From CAZMCH01 sp964564735 (GTDB taxonomy: Bacteria > Poribacteria > DTPJ01), in NCBI GenBank assembly GCA_964564735.1, contig CAZMCH010000013.1:1-64000 (forward strand): a stretch of 64,000 nt of DNA, given 5' to 3'. Every line of letters starts with the position of its first letter. The first letter of the stretch is position 1. A program made the translations under genes and the position numbers. The notes beneath the pieces are model-generated. The model had not been told where the DNA came from. It was given only the letters and a program-made list of their open reading frames with translations, and did not search any database. Below, in pieces: positions 55,987 through 64,000 of this stretch.

Positions 55987-56508
55987 CTACTCCCTTAGTC
56001 TAATTATCTCACCTTTGATTCCAGTTGGATGTGTTTCTAATACGCCGTAAGACTTAAAATGGGCATAAATAGTATCAGTAGGACTACCGGGATTAAACAT
56101 AAGCACACCGTCAATAATTTCATTAAAAGCCTGATGTGAATGTCCAAAAACAACACACTGAACACCGTCATTCTTAAATTCCTGAAGAACGGTCTTTGCA
56201 ATTTTATGAGGATCGCCCCAACCATGTATCACGCCTATTTTATGGTGATCAACGTTTATAATTTCTTTTTGTTTCAATTTATCTTTTATCTCTTTTGAAT
56301 CCATGTTGCCAGAAACCGCTATAACTCGGTTGATTCTTTGAAGGCTTTTCAGGGTGTTTATATCCTCGAAATCTCCTGCATGAATGATAAAATCAAACTT
56401 TGCTAATTCGTCAACGAGTTCCTGATGCAGATTATCAGCTTGTTGTGGAATATGTGTATCAGATATAACTCCAATTTTTATTTTTGCAATGGGTGTCTTT
56501 GATTTCAT
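55987..56508 (-). CDS. YfcE/MJ0936-type metallophosphoesterase
   Basis: 173 residues. Calcineurin-like metal motifs are in order: VISDTH, HAGDFED, SGNMD, IHGWGDP and FGHSH. Such enzymes hydrolyse phosphodiesters, usually with Mn. The stop is five bases before the MEMO-AMMECR1 start, so they are co-transcribed. AAGGA lies ten bases before the ATG. Confidence 0.92.
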   Translation of the reverse strand: MKSKTPIAKIKIGVISDTHIPQQADNLHQELVDELAKFDFIIHAGDFEDINTLKSLQRINRVIAVSGNMDSKEIKDKLKQKEIINVDHHKIGVIHGWGDPHKIAKTVLQEFKNDGVQCVVFGHSHQAFNEIIDGVLMFNPGSPTDTIYAHFKSYGVLETHPTGIKGEIIRLRE

Positions 56509-56566
56509 ATAATTAAATCCTTTCTATATATATTACTTCTTTATTATCTTTATTTTTCCGATAAAT

Positions 56567-57049
56567 CTAATTTATTTTTGATAATTGCTCGACATCTTCA
56601 CGGACACGCCTTAGTTTTCCCATCACAACTGTATAATGAGCAATAGTGATTAAGAAAAATATCCAAGGGCGTGTTTGATCTCCACTTATTAAATATAACA
56701 CAAGACCATTAATTGCACATGCCTCGCCGATTGCTGCTAGAATGATTGACCATACACGAATATAAGCCATTACGCTTCTTAATCCAAACGAGTGATCACC
56801 AAAAGATCGATATTTCTCAGATAGCTTGTTAGAATTCAGCATTATATTTGGCAAAAATATAGATACAACAAATATACCAACAGCCTCAAACATCAAAACA
56901 TAAAAAATCATGTTTTGTGTTTCACCCCATTGGTATTCGATGTATGGAATACCTGAAAATACAAGAAAAGCATATACAATCATTGCCAAATATATTAAAA
57001 CAACGATAGTTTTAGTAAGTCCAAAATCTCTTTCCCAATATTCAGCCAT
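56567..57049 (-). CDS. Four-helix membrane protein
   Basis: 160 residues with hydrophobic segments at about 12-32, 43-66, 90-122 (two in close order) and 131-145. The N-terminus (WERDFGLTKTIV) and C-terminus (VREDVEQLSKIN) are soluble. I do not recognise the family. An AAGGAG site precedes the ATG, and the gene leads the run to the MEMO-AMMECR1 gene after a long leader. Confidence 0.75.
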   Translation of the reverse strand: MAEYWERDFGLTKTIVVLIYLAMIVYAFLVFSGIPYIEYQWGETQNMIFYVLMFEAVGIFVVSIFLPNIMLNSNKLSEKYRSFGDHSFGLRSVMAYIRVWSIILAAIGEACAINGLVLYLISGDQTRPWIFFLITIAHYTVVMGKLRRVREDVEQLSKIN

Positions 57050-57286
57050 AATTTCTCCTTATTGAAAGCTAAAAAATAATGAAAAAATGAAATTTATTAT
57101 GGAACATTTTGCTTATATAATGTATCTAAACAATTGTAAACCTTATACTGTCCGATAATTAAGAGGTCTCGCTTGCCCCGGGACCTCCCCCCTTCTATTT
57201 TACATACCAAATAATTACAAAAATAAATCGTCTTAATTGAGAACTATTGATGATTGTATTTTACTTTCAGATTATTATAATGTCAA
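57050..57286 (-). promoter_or_regulatory. Long leader with promoter and GC-rich hairpin
   Basis: On the minus strand TTGACA (57286-57281), a 17-bp spacer and TAAAAT (57263-57258) would start a ~200-nt leader. At 57188-57162 it holds a G/C-rich hairpin (GAGGTC stem, closing CGG and TCG pairs, about 9 bp) preceded by a run of six G. It could be attenuation or a dispersed palindrome. The rest of the 57.05-57.44 kb gap shows no gene; 57370-57430 has weak imperfect inverted sequence. Confidence 0.45.
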
Positions 57287-57442
57287 GCATGATAAGTATC
57301 TAAAGTGCTTTTGCCATTTTCGGCAGAAAATTATTAGTTCATAATAAACTTAACATTACGTCAATTCGATATAAAAATGTAACTATTCCTGCTTCGTGTC
57401 TTAATGGTATATATAAAATTTATAAATCGAACTTACGTTAAT

Positions 57443-58558
57443 TTATAATTCCATCTTTAGCAACAACTTTTTCTTTTCCATATAATAGCAAAAGTTATCC
57501 CATGATATATCAGGTGGAAATGTATGATCAACTGTCGGTATAAATCCTCCACCTTCAATAAGTGGAATAAGTTTTTCTAATTCCACATCAATTTCTTTAT
57601 GTCCCTTTGTAAGTTCTCGCTTGTCAACTCCACCCCAAATTCTAAGTTGCTTTCCATATTGGGCTTTGATCCTTATTGGATCCATGTTTGATGCTCTTTC
57701 AAAGGGCCAATGCGCATCAACACCCATCTCAAGAAATAACGGAATTAAAGGCTCTGTATTGCCGTCACTGTCAAGGCTGATATATTTAACGCCATTTTTT
57801 TTCAGATGCTCTATTGTCCTGCGATAATGTGGGAATATATACTTCTTAAAACTCGAAGGACTCATCAAAGGACCAGATACACAAGCCATATCCTCAAAGA
57901 AATTGAAATAATCAAAGTCTGTTTCTTCCAAAATTGGTGTTGTAACTTCAATAACGAAATCTGCTATAAACTCAAACATTTCCTCACATAACTCAGGTTG
58001 ATCATAAAAGGCTAATGATAAGTTTTCAGTTCCCATCCATGCCCTTGCTACGCCATAGAAGCCTGTGCAACAGTTAACGCCTAATATTAATGTATGATTT
58101 CTTTCTTTCCAGCGAGGAATATTATCACGCCAGTTTTGAGGATAGCGTCTTGGGTCAGATGGATCATAGCGTTTTTTCATATCTCTTAAATCTTGTATAT
58201 TTTCTATTGGAAATTTAAGATATTGATCCATCGAAGCCCTTGTTCCACCGACTGTGTTATCTATTAATGCCTTTGTAACAATGCCATTCCCATGTTGGAT
58301 TATTTCGTATCTATCTGTCTTTTCAATGACCTTACCCTCAAAACCGGGGATCATGCCCATATTTACAGGAACAAACTCACGTCTGTCAAATCCCAGAGCA
58401 TCTATACCAGAAAACCAATCTCCGTCAATTTGCTCAGGTTTTGCCCCTTCTTTCAACCAGCGTTCTCTTGTATGCCCCCAGATACCAAGTTCCCAATTTG
58501 GCACTTGATCAACAGGCTTATATTCCATGACATTTAAGAATCTTTCACGTAAAGTCAT
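57443..58558 (-). CDS. Uroporphyrinogen-decarboxylase-family protein
   Basis: 371 residues. MTLRERFLNVMEYKPVDQVPNWE and the TIM-barrel layout place it in the UroD superfamily. At the position of the corrinoid-methyltransferase zinc motif it has SLDSDGNT instead of H-x-C, so it is neither a typical MtaA-type methyltransferase nor a clear HemE. Many such proteins occur in uncultured lineages without known function. GGAGGG precedes the ATG; it follows the membrane protein gene by 20 bp. Confidence 0.8.
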   Translation of the reverse strand: MTLRERFLNVMEYKPVDQVPNWELGIWGHTRERWLKEGAKPEQIDGDWFSGIDALGFDRREFVPVNMGMIPGFEGKVIEKTDRYEIIQHGNGIVTKALIDNTVGGTRASMDQYLKFPIENIQDLRDMKKRYDPSDPRRYPQNWRDNIPRWKERNHTLILGVNCCTGFYGVARAWMGTENLSLAFYDQPELCEEMFEFIADFVIEVTTPILEETDFDYFNFFEDMACVSGPLMSPSSFKKYIFPHYRRTIEHLKKNGVKYISLDSDGNTEPLIPLFLEMGVDAHWPFERASNMDPIRIKAQYGKQLRIWGGVDKRELTKGHKEIDVELEKLIPLIEGGGFIPTVDHTFPPDISWDNFCYYMEKKKLLLKMEL

Positions 58559-58578
58559 AATATTCCCTCCAACTGTCT

Positions 58579-61284
58579 TTATTTTCTCATATAAATTGTC
58601 GTTGTTCCTATTTTGGCTGATTCTGCATAATTATCTTTGATATATTTTGCGATTATTTTATGCCTATCGAGACTTGGAACTCCATCTATTGCATCCATCC
58701 ATGAGCTATTACTAAATATGACTAACTTAGTTTTATGTCTTTCCAACCCTTCAATAACTTCATTCTGCATAGTATCAATAGAAGCATAGCAAACTTGATG
58801 ATACCTTGTTGCTGACGGTCGATCCGAAAAGAAATAATATCCGCCTTGATTGCTAAAGTCAAATATTGTTTCATCAGGTCTAGTGTTTTTTTGAATATAA
58901 TCAACAACTGCCTTTATTTGTGAAGCCTGATCCGTAGGAATATTGATTCCGCCTATGCGTTCCAAAGGCTTATTGATATGATAGCGATCAAAACTACCAT
59001 AGCCAGTTAATATCGCTGAAAGACGCTTTGTTGTATCAATAGGATTATAGACTGATACAGAATACCATATTAATACAATAATGGCAATGGCACGCCAAGC
59101 GTTTGCCGAATAAGGATGATTTGATGTTGCCATCGGCTTATGGCTATGCCATGTAACAGACACGTCAAAATCCATCTTTAAATCATTACATATCTTAAAA
59201 AATAAAGACTCTATCAAATACATAACAAGGATCCATGCAAACGCCATTCCGTAAAGATGCGTTCCATCAGAGCGTCCAAGCATAGTTCTGAAAAAAACTA
59301 TCCCTGCAATTGTGATTAGAAGCAAACTAGCATTAGATTTTACTTTCCATAGACGAAAACGTATTAATTGATAAGCAAGATAAGTTGCGGTAATTAAATA
59401 TACCAATACAGGCATATACCATTTGAATGTTCCACTTAATATAAACGCTTTCATAGTCTCAATGGAATTGATCTTTGCTAGTTCAGGAAATAATGGCGGA
59501 AATCGTAATCCCCATATAATTCCTTGATAGCGTGTTTGTATATATGAATTAACTATCATGTCATCAAAGGCATTATAAAATGCTAAATAAACAGATATAG
59601 GCACAAAAACGATGAATAATCCTAGAATATAACTAAATAATGGACGCAATCCATTTTTGGCTTTTTGTAGAATTTCTTTCAGAAAAGAAAATGATGGGCT
59701 TGACACATTTGAGGCTTGTGGAGAAAAAGCAAATATTAGCAAAAATAACAGACAAGTTACAGTAGTATATAACCCAATTTCAAGACTATAAAATATTGCA
59801 AGCATTGAGAAAATACCAGCTAATACAGGTATTAATAATATGTGCTGAAAAATCCCTTTTTTCAAAATGGGAGTTGATATTTTCCCAATTAGAAAAGGGG
59901 GAGCAAGTGGGTTGTGTCCTTTTTTCAAATAAAATGCAAGTATCGCAAGGCTAAAATATCCAAATGAAAGCCTACCTGCTGTATATGCCATCCTTCTTGA
60001 CGCATCCCAGAACATAAATTCCTCAGATACACCCGAAGAAAGTATCCAAAGCAATAAGAAAACAGAAAGTCTGCTTTTAAATATCTGCAAGGCAAGAAAA
60101 TAAAAGCCAACATGCCCTAACGGATCAAGTATATGTCCCAAAAGCCTGTCAGACGCAAGGCTTGCACCAAAAAGTTTTGATGCCAACAGCGGTCTATAAA
60201 AATTATAAAATAAGCCATGCTGAAGATAAACATCTCTATATGGCACGCCTCCCCGCACCGCTTCATTCAAAGGTGCAATACGTTCTCCTTCGTGAAATAT
60301 ATCGATCCAGCCATGTATGTTGCCTCCGCTATAAAAAATAACGTATATTATGGCTGGAATAAGCAGATATTCAAGCAAACGCCTGCAATAATTCTTTGTA
60401 TCAAGCCTATCAATCAATGAAGGTTTTATAACGATTAAGACCTTCGTGAGAAACATGCCGACAAAAGCAATTACTAGCAATGTATTTCCATTCTCAAACA
60501 TAAGAGAAACAAGTAAAAGCACAACAAGCGGAACGTTTGAATATGCCAACATGCCTAGGTTTCTGCTGAATGGTCGTTTGGTTATTAAAATAAATAAAAA
60601 TGCACAGAAAATCCAGAATAACCAGACTCCTGCAATAGATAAACCTAATATTTTTAGGCAATATAAAATCTTTTGAGGCGTATCGCTGTAATTTATCAGA
60701 ATGAAAAGACCAACGCATACGCCTGACGCAATAACTAACCAATGTCTATCCGCCAAATCTTTGCAAAATAAGTGTTTGATTATAAATTTAAACCTTGTTC
60801 TTGATATATCATGGATGAGAAAGATCAGATTTGCAAAACCAAACAGAATCAAAGGAATTAGAAGCACCTTGACAAATTTTGGTTCTGCCAACTTCGTCAA
60901 AATCATAAAAAACGTTAAGTAAGTTAGAGCATATTTTTTGAGTGTATTATGTGATGGTAACTTTGTCAAAAATGATAGAAAATTTGACCATAGAAACCAA
61001 CTAAACCATACAAGGATAGATATTGATGGAATGAGAATTAGAGAAAGGATATAATAGTATATTTCCTGTTGTTTAGGATATTTATTTGCAGTGATCCAGC
61101 TAGTAATATCGCCTTCGTAGTTAAACTCAAATGTTGGTCTAAAAACAAGGCATAAACCAAGTGCAAAGACAAATCCGCATACAAGGACTAATGAACTATA
61201 TATTTTGCTTTGAGATTCAGTAACTAATATTATATTATCACGAATCTTCTTGATCCCATTCAATAGAAGTTTCTTTATTTTCAT
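58579..61284 (-). CDS. Large multi-pass membrane protein, possible glycosyltransferase
   Basis: 901 residues with about 18 predicted helices in two halves and an extracytoplasmic domain near the C-terminus (NIPTDQASQIKAVVDYIQ, IFDFSNQGGYYFFSDRPSA). This looks like the GT-C fold of dolichyl-phosphate-mannose-type transferases, with an HEGERIAPLNEAVRGGVPYRD loop near 330-350. Residues 457-480 (HNPLAPPFLIGKIS and TPILKKGIFQ) read like a translated dispersed repeat. Its start overlaps the UvrC-like gene by 47 bp. Function in cell-envelope glycosylation is inference. Confidence 0.75.
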   Translation of the reverse strand: MKIKKLLLNGIKKIRDNIILVTESQSKIYSSLVLVCGFVFALGLCLVFRPTFEFNYEGDITSWITANKYPKQQEIYYYILSLILIPSISILVWFSWFLWSNFLSFLTKLPSHNTLKKYALTYLTFFMILTKLAEPKFVKVLLIPLILFGFANLIFLIHDISRTRFKFIIKHLFCKDLADRHWLVIASGVCVGLFILINYSDTPQKILYCLKILGLSIAGVWLFWIFCAFLFILITKRPFSRNLGMLAYSNVPLVVLLLVSLMFENGNTLLVIAFVGMFLTKVLIVIKPSLIDRLDTKNYCRRLLEYLLIPAIIYVIFYSGGNIHGWIDIFHEGERIAPLNEAVRGGVPYRDVYLQHGLFYNFYRPLLASKLFGASLASDRLLGHILDPLGHVGFYFLALQIFKSRLSVFLLLWILSSGVSEEFMFWDASRRMAYTAGRLSFGYFSLAILAFYLKKGHNPLAPPFLIGKISTPILKKGIFQHILLIPVLAGIFSMLAIFYSLEIGLYTTVTCLLFLLIFAFSPQASNVSSPSFSFLKEILQKAKNGLRPLFSYILGLFIVFVPISVYLAFYNAFDDMIVNSYIQTRYQGIIWGLRFPPLFPELAKINSIETMKAFILSGTFKWYMPVLVYLITATYLAYQLIRFRLWKVKSNASLLLITIAGIVFFRTMLGRSDGTHLYGMAFAWILVMYLIESLFFKICNDLKMDFDVSVTWHSHKPMATSNHPYSANAWRAIAIIVLIWYSVSVYNPIDTTKRLSAILTGYGSFDRYHINKPLERIGGINIPTDQASQIKAVVDYIQKNTRPDETIFDFSNQGGYYFFSDRPSATRYHQVCYASIDTMQNEVIEGLERHKTKLVIFSNSSWMDAIDGVPSLDRHKIIAKYIKDNYAESAKIGTTTIYMRK
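59845..59916. repeat. Dispersed palindrome inside a coding sequence
   Basis: On the coding strand CTCCCCCTTTTCTAATTGGGA, AACTCCCATTTTG and AAAAAAGGGATTTTT form an imperfect palindrome translated in frame as residues 457-480 of the 901-residue membrane protein. The peptide (NPLAPPFLIGK, TPILKKGIF) is like the known translation of CCCCCTTT-type intergenic repeats. No frameshift results. Confidence 0.5.
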
Positions 61285-62377
61285 TTTGATTTAGTGAATC
61301 TATAACTTTTTTTATCTCGTTTACTGCTTTATTTATCGTTTCTGCTTTATTGCGTTTTCTTTTTATATGAACGAAAGATTGATCGTTCCTGTGTCTATAA
61401 AGCCAACGAGAGATTATATTCATTGCATCTATTTCATATTTGCTAACAGTCTTATTTCCATTTCGATCAGGCTGAAAAAAAATGTTTTCAATATCAGAAG
61501 CCATCATTTGAGTCAGATTACTTTCTAATAAAGATACTGTTTTTTGACCAGCAAGCCCACCTTTTCTGATAAAAAATATTTCTGCATAGCCGACATCTTT
61601 TGCAGGATATATGGCAATGAGATTATTGTTATCAACAGCATTGACTTGATATTGCCTTCTGAATATTGATTCTCTGATTAGATTAATGCGATCTCTGATA
61701 ACTTGGGCTTTTTCAAAATTAAGGGCATCCGACTCTTTTCGCATTTGTTTTTCCATATTACTAATAATTTTCTCTTTTTTTCCACTGAGTAAGGTTATTA
61801 TTGTATTAAATATTTTTCTATAATCTTTACTGGTTATTTTGCCAAGACAGGGACCTGAACACTTTTTAACGTCATATTTAAGGCACGCTGGACGGCGTTT
61901 TCTTGGTGCAATATCACCTTCACAGTATCTTATCGGAAAAAGCTTATGTATTACATCAACAGTTCCTTCCGCTTGTTCTCTATTTGAATATGGACCCAGA
62001 TATTTTGCCCCATCAATCTCAACATCCCAAGTAACAAATATTCTAGGAAATCTCTCATTCATTGTAATTTTGATAAATGGGCATCTTCTAAATCGCCTTT
62101 GAAGTATGTTATATTCAGGTTGATACTCCTTTATTTGCCTTGATTCAAGCAGAAGTGCCTCAAGCTCTGAGCCACAAATCGCATAGTCTAGGCTTTTGGT
62201 ATATCGCATTAGTTTTCTTGTTCGTTTTGAGTGCTTATAATGCTTATAAGTGTATGATTTGACACGATTTTTCAAAGACTTCGCCTTGCCGATGTATAAT
62301 ATTTTTAATGACCTATCTTTAAAGAAATAAACACCGGGTTTATCTGGCAAAGAATTAACAGCTTTCTTAGGTAACAT
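61238..62377 (-). CDS. Short UvrC-like GIY-YIG nuclease
   Basis: 379 residues. The N-terminal GIY-YIG domain has PGVYFFKD (about 14-21) and YIGKAKSLKNRV (28-39). A UvrC-type Cys segment follows (ACLKYDVKKCSGPC, ~165-178), and a UVR motif is present near residue 215 (LNFEKAQVIRDRINLI). Full UvrC (~600 residues) continues with an RNase H-like nuclease and HhH domains; these are absent here, and the frame ends in acidic sequence. It resembles Cho-type nucleases with the 3' incision only. It has its own promoter. Confidence 0.85.
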   Translation of the reverse strand: MLPKKAVNSLPDKPGVYFFKDRSLKILYIGKAKSLKNRVKSYTYKHYKHSKRTRKLMRYTKSLDYAICGSELEALLLESRQIKEYQPEYNILQRRFRRCPFIKITMNERFPRIFVTWDVEIDGAKYLGPYSNREQAEGTVDVIHKLFPIRYCEGDIAPRKRRPACLKYDVKKCSGPCLGKITSKDYRKIFNTIITLLSGKKEKIISNMEKQMRKESDALNFEKAQVIRDRINLIRESIFRRQYQVNAVDNNNLIAIYPAKDVGYAEIFFIRKGGLAGQKTVSLLESNLTQMMASDIENIFFQPDRNGNKTVSKYEIDAMNIISRWLYRHRNDQSFVHIKRKRNKAETINKAVNEIKKVIDSLNQNENKETSIEWDQEDS

Positions 62378-62437
62378 TGCTTTCTTTAATCTCTTCTCTT
62401 AAATCATTAATTATGAACTTCTTTTAGCTGTTTGTTT

Positions 62438-62466
62438 ATTATATCGCTTTAATATTCCATAATCAA
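62438..62466 (-). promoter_or_regulatory. Sigma-70-type promoter for the UvrC-like gene
   Basis: On the minus strand TTGATT (62466-62461), a 17-bp spacer and a perfect TATAAT (62443-62438), about 60 bp before the start codon. Confidence 0.65.
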
Positions 62467-62567
62467 GACTTTTCATAAATAACAATAATTTGTGCTTGAT
62501 ATATATCTCATTTTATTTTGTTATAGGCAAGTCTAATAAATTATTTTTTCCACTCAATAACATTTCC

Positions 62568-62696
62568 TCACTCTGAATCTTTTTCTTTCTGCAGTCTTGA
62601 TTGCAGTTCATCTAGGTTATCTTTTATTTCTGGTATTCTTTTATTCATAGTGCTAATATTATAACATATAACAATATTAAAATTAAATTGGTATTA
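62568..62696 (-). mobile_element. N-terminal remnant of an IS630-type element
   Basis: The minus-strand ATG at 62648 opens a 26-codon ORF (MNKRIPEIKDNLDELQSRLQ then KEKDSE, stop at 62568) that resembles the start of an IS630-type transposase, whose helix-turn-helix region would follow. Upstream, ATACCAATTT (62694-62685, minus) matches the ATACCAATT ends of the remnant near 3.4 kb. The remaining 62.38-62.88 kb gap shows only promoters. Confidence 0.4.
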
Positions 62697-62757
62697 GATA
62701 ATGCGTGTTTCTATGAAGTATAAAAAAACTGAGGGTGAATCAGCAGACAAGCAAATC

Positions 62758-62787
62758 TTGACAAATGCAGTTTATTTAATGTATACT
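62758..62787 (+). promoter_or_regulatory. Sigma-70-type promoter for the sigma-54 activator
   Basis: A perfect TTGACA (62758-62763), an 18-bp spacer and TATACT (62782-62787), giving a ~90-nt leader before the ATG at 62884. Confidence 0.65.
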
Positions 62788-62883
62788 TAGATAATGATGG
62801 TATTTAAAGTATAATTCTTTTCTCATTAAATCAATCCAAAAATCAATTAATTCCTACAGGTTAATTCTTCCGAGATTTAATAA

Positions 62884-64000
62884 ATGACACAATTAGCAAC
62901 AAAAACAATCCTTGTAGTTGATGAAGATGAAATTCTAAGAGAATCAATAGCAGATGCTCTTTCAGAAGAAGGATATAATGTTATTCCCTTAAACAATAGT
63001 AACAGGGCTTTAGATTGGATCAAAGAAAAACAAGTCGACCTTGTGATAACAGCCCTAGATACACCTACTATTGATGGCATGAAACTCCTTAACATCGCCC
63101 AAGAAAAGCATCCAAAAGCCAATGTAATAATAATGGCCAATTCCACAAGTGTTGAATATGCTGTTGAAGCAATAAAAGCTGGCGCGCATGATATGCAAAT
63201 AAAGCCGATTAATATTGAAAAACTCAAAATATCAGTAGGAAAAATATTAAAAAAACACCTCATACTTGCAAACGATATTGAAAGTTATCATCCTTTAGAT
63301 AGTAAATATGGTCTTACTGGTTTTGTTGGCAATTCAGAAAAGATGCAAAAAGTCTATCGAACTATTGCACAAGTCGCCCCTGTTATGACGACAGTCCTTA
63401 TCACTGGCGAAACGGGAACAGGAAAAAATCTCGTCGCAAGAGCTATACATCATAGTAGTCTAAGAAAAGATAAGCCATTTGTTGAGCTGAGTTGTGCTGC
63501 ATTATCTGAGGACATAATCGAAAGCGAACTTTTTGGTCATGAACGAGGTGCATTTACAAGTGCTATAAAGACAAAAAAAGGGAAATTTGAGCAAGCCAAT
63601 GGCGGAACGCTATTTTTAAATGAGGTTTCAGATATTAGCCCATATACACAGGTAAAACTATTGAGAGTTCTCGAAGACAAAGAATTTGAAAGGGTTGGAG
63701 GCATGGAAACCTTAAAAGTTGACGTTAGGCTTATCGCTGCTACAAATAAAAACCTTGAAAAAGCAATAGAAGATGGAAGATTCAGGGGTGACCTTTATTA
63801 TAGGCTTCATGGTGTTACCATAGAACTTCCGCCATTAAGACAACGAAAAGAAGATATACCAACCCTAGTTGAAACCTTTATTCGTGATGCAAATAGGGTT
63901 AATCAAACGTCAGTCAAAGGCATTAATGATCAAGCTATGCAGTTCTTATTGGAATATGATTGGCCCGGAAATGTTCGTGAATTAAAAAACTGCATTGAGG
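62884..64000 (+). CDS. Sigma-54-dependent response regulator (NtrC-like), truncated by window end
   Basis: At least 372 residues, the C-terminus (DNA-binding helix-turn-helix) lying beyond the window. Residues 1-120 are a receiver domain (VVDEDE, IKP), and ~145-372 an AAA+ domain (GETGTGKN Walker A 175-182; WPGNVREL 360-367). Three positions deviate: Ala57 replaces the phospho-acceptor Asp (VDLVITALDTP), Asn246 replaces the Walker B Asp (GGTLFLNEV), and the sigma-54 contact reads GAFTSA (222-227) instead of GAFTGA. It therefore probably cannot be phosphorylated normally. No strong ribosome site is seen. Confidence 0.92.
   Translation, partial: MTQLATKTILVVDEDEILRESIADALSEEGYNVIPLNNSNRALDWIKEKQVDLVITALDTPTIDGMKLLNIAQEKHPKANVIIMANSTSVEYAVEAIKAGAHDMQIKPINIEKLKISVGKILKKHLILANDIESYHPLDSKYGLTGFVGNSEKMQKVYRTIAQVAPVMTTVLITGETGTGKNLVARAIHHSSLRKDKPFVELSCAALSEDIIESELFGHERGAFTSAIKTKKGKFEQANGGTLFLNEVSDISPYTQVKLLRVLEDKEFERVGGMETLKVDVRLIAATNKNLEKAIEDGRFRGDLYYRLHGVTIELPPLRQRKEDIPTLVETFIRDANRVNQTSVKGINDQAMQFLLEYDWPGNVRELKNCIE

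Noticed and set aside
1..64000. tRNA, rRNA or CRISPR
   Set aside because: No cloverleaf-like TTCGANTC cores, rRNA signatures or evenly spaced direct repeats were seen by eye.

Overview
The window is AT-rich DNA (roughly two thirds A+T by eye) that is almost fully coding, with genes in long co-directional runs. Predicted lipoproteins with lipoboxes, a lipoprotein c-type cytochrome, canonical TTGACA/TATAAT promoters and GGAGG ribosome sites point to a bacterium with a cell envelope of the Gram-negative type. The gene set combines a V/A-type ATPase, a K+-dependent type membrane pyrophosphatase, 2-oxoacid:ferredoxin oxidoreductase, several uroporphyrinogen-decarboxylase-like proteins, FG-GAP, CBM9, PHP, Gfo/Idh/MocA and xylose-isomerase-like proteins. 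This resembles uncultured lineages such as Candidatus Poribacteria; that placement is an impression from gene content only. No rRNA, tRNA or CRISPR array was found.

Layout. 1-3.1 kb: lipoprotein cytochrome and korAB. 3.1-4.1 kb: an IS630-type remnant, a small acidic ORF and a dispersed palindromic repeat. 4.1-9.8 kb (minus): CBM9-like protein, RraA-like protein, ABC-F ATPase, BatA/VWA membrane protein and a TPR-like protein. 10-12.8 kb: hppA. 13-18.9 kb: TRL-like lipoprotein, panD, membrane protein, metalloprotease-TPR fusion, nagA, a predicted sigma-54-driven microgene and an IPT/TIG lipoprotein. 19-24.4 kb (minus): Trm112-like protein, secA, membrane protein, vanadium haloperoxidase-like lipoprotein. 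24.5-30 kb (plus): PHP metallohydrolase, mannose-6-phosphate-isomerase-like cupin, FG-GAP protein, VOC protein.

30-42.6 kb (plus) is a tight run: MNT/HEPN pair, a Ski2-like helicase, a small membrane protein, then V-ATPase subunits H-C-I-K-F-E-A-B-D and a UspA-like protein. 42.8-46 kb holds a beta-propeller protein, an aldo/keto-reductase-like barrel and a Gfo/Idh/MocA oxidoreductase. 46-62.4 kb (minus) holds a sugar isomerase-like protein, eno, two UroD-like proteins, LEA14-like lipoprotein, a secreted GH5-like hydrolase, miaA, a MEMO-AMMECR1 fusion, a phosphoesterase, membrane proteins and a short UvrC-like nuclease. The window ends inside a sigma-54 activator gene.

Bioenergetics is the clearest theme: ferredoxin-linked 2-oxoacid oxidation, a V-type ATPase and an ion-pumping pyrophosphatase. 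Carbohydrate handling (nagA, PMI-like, GH, CBM9, Gfo/Idh, sugar isomerase) is the second. The least ordinary items are a sigma-54-type promoter with an upstream palindrome driving a 34-codon membrane microprotein with its own terminator, a sigma-54 activator with substitutions at phospho-acceptor, Walker B and GAFTGA positions, and at least six distinct families of dispersed palindromes, one of which appears to be translated inside a membrane protein.
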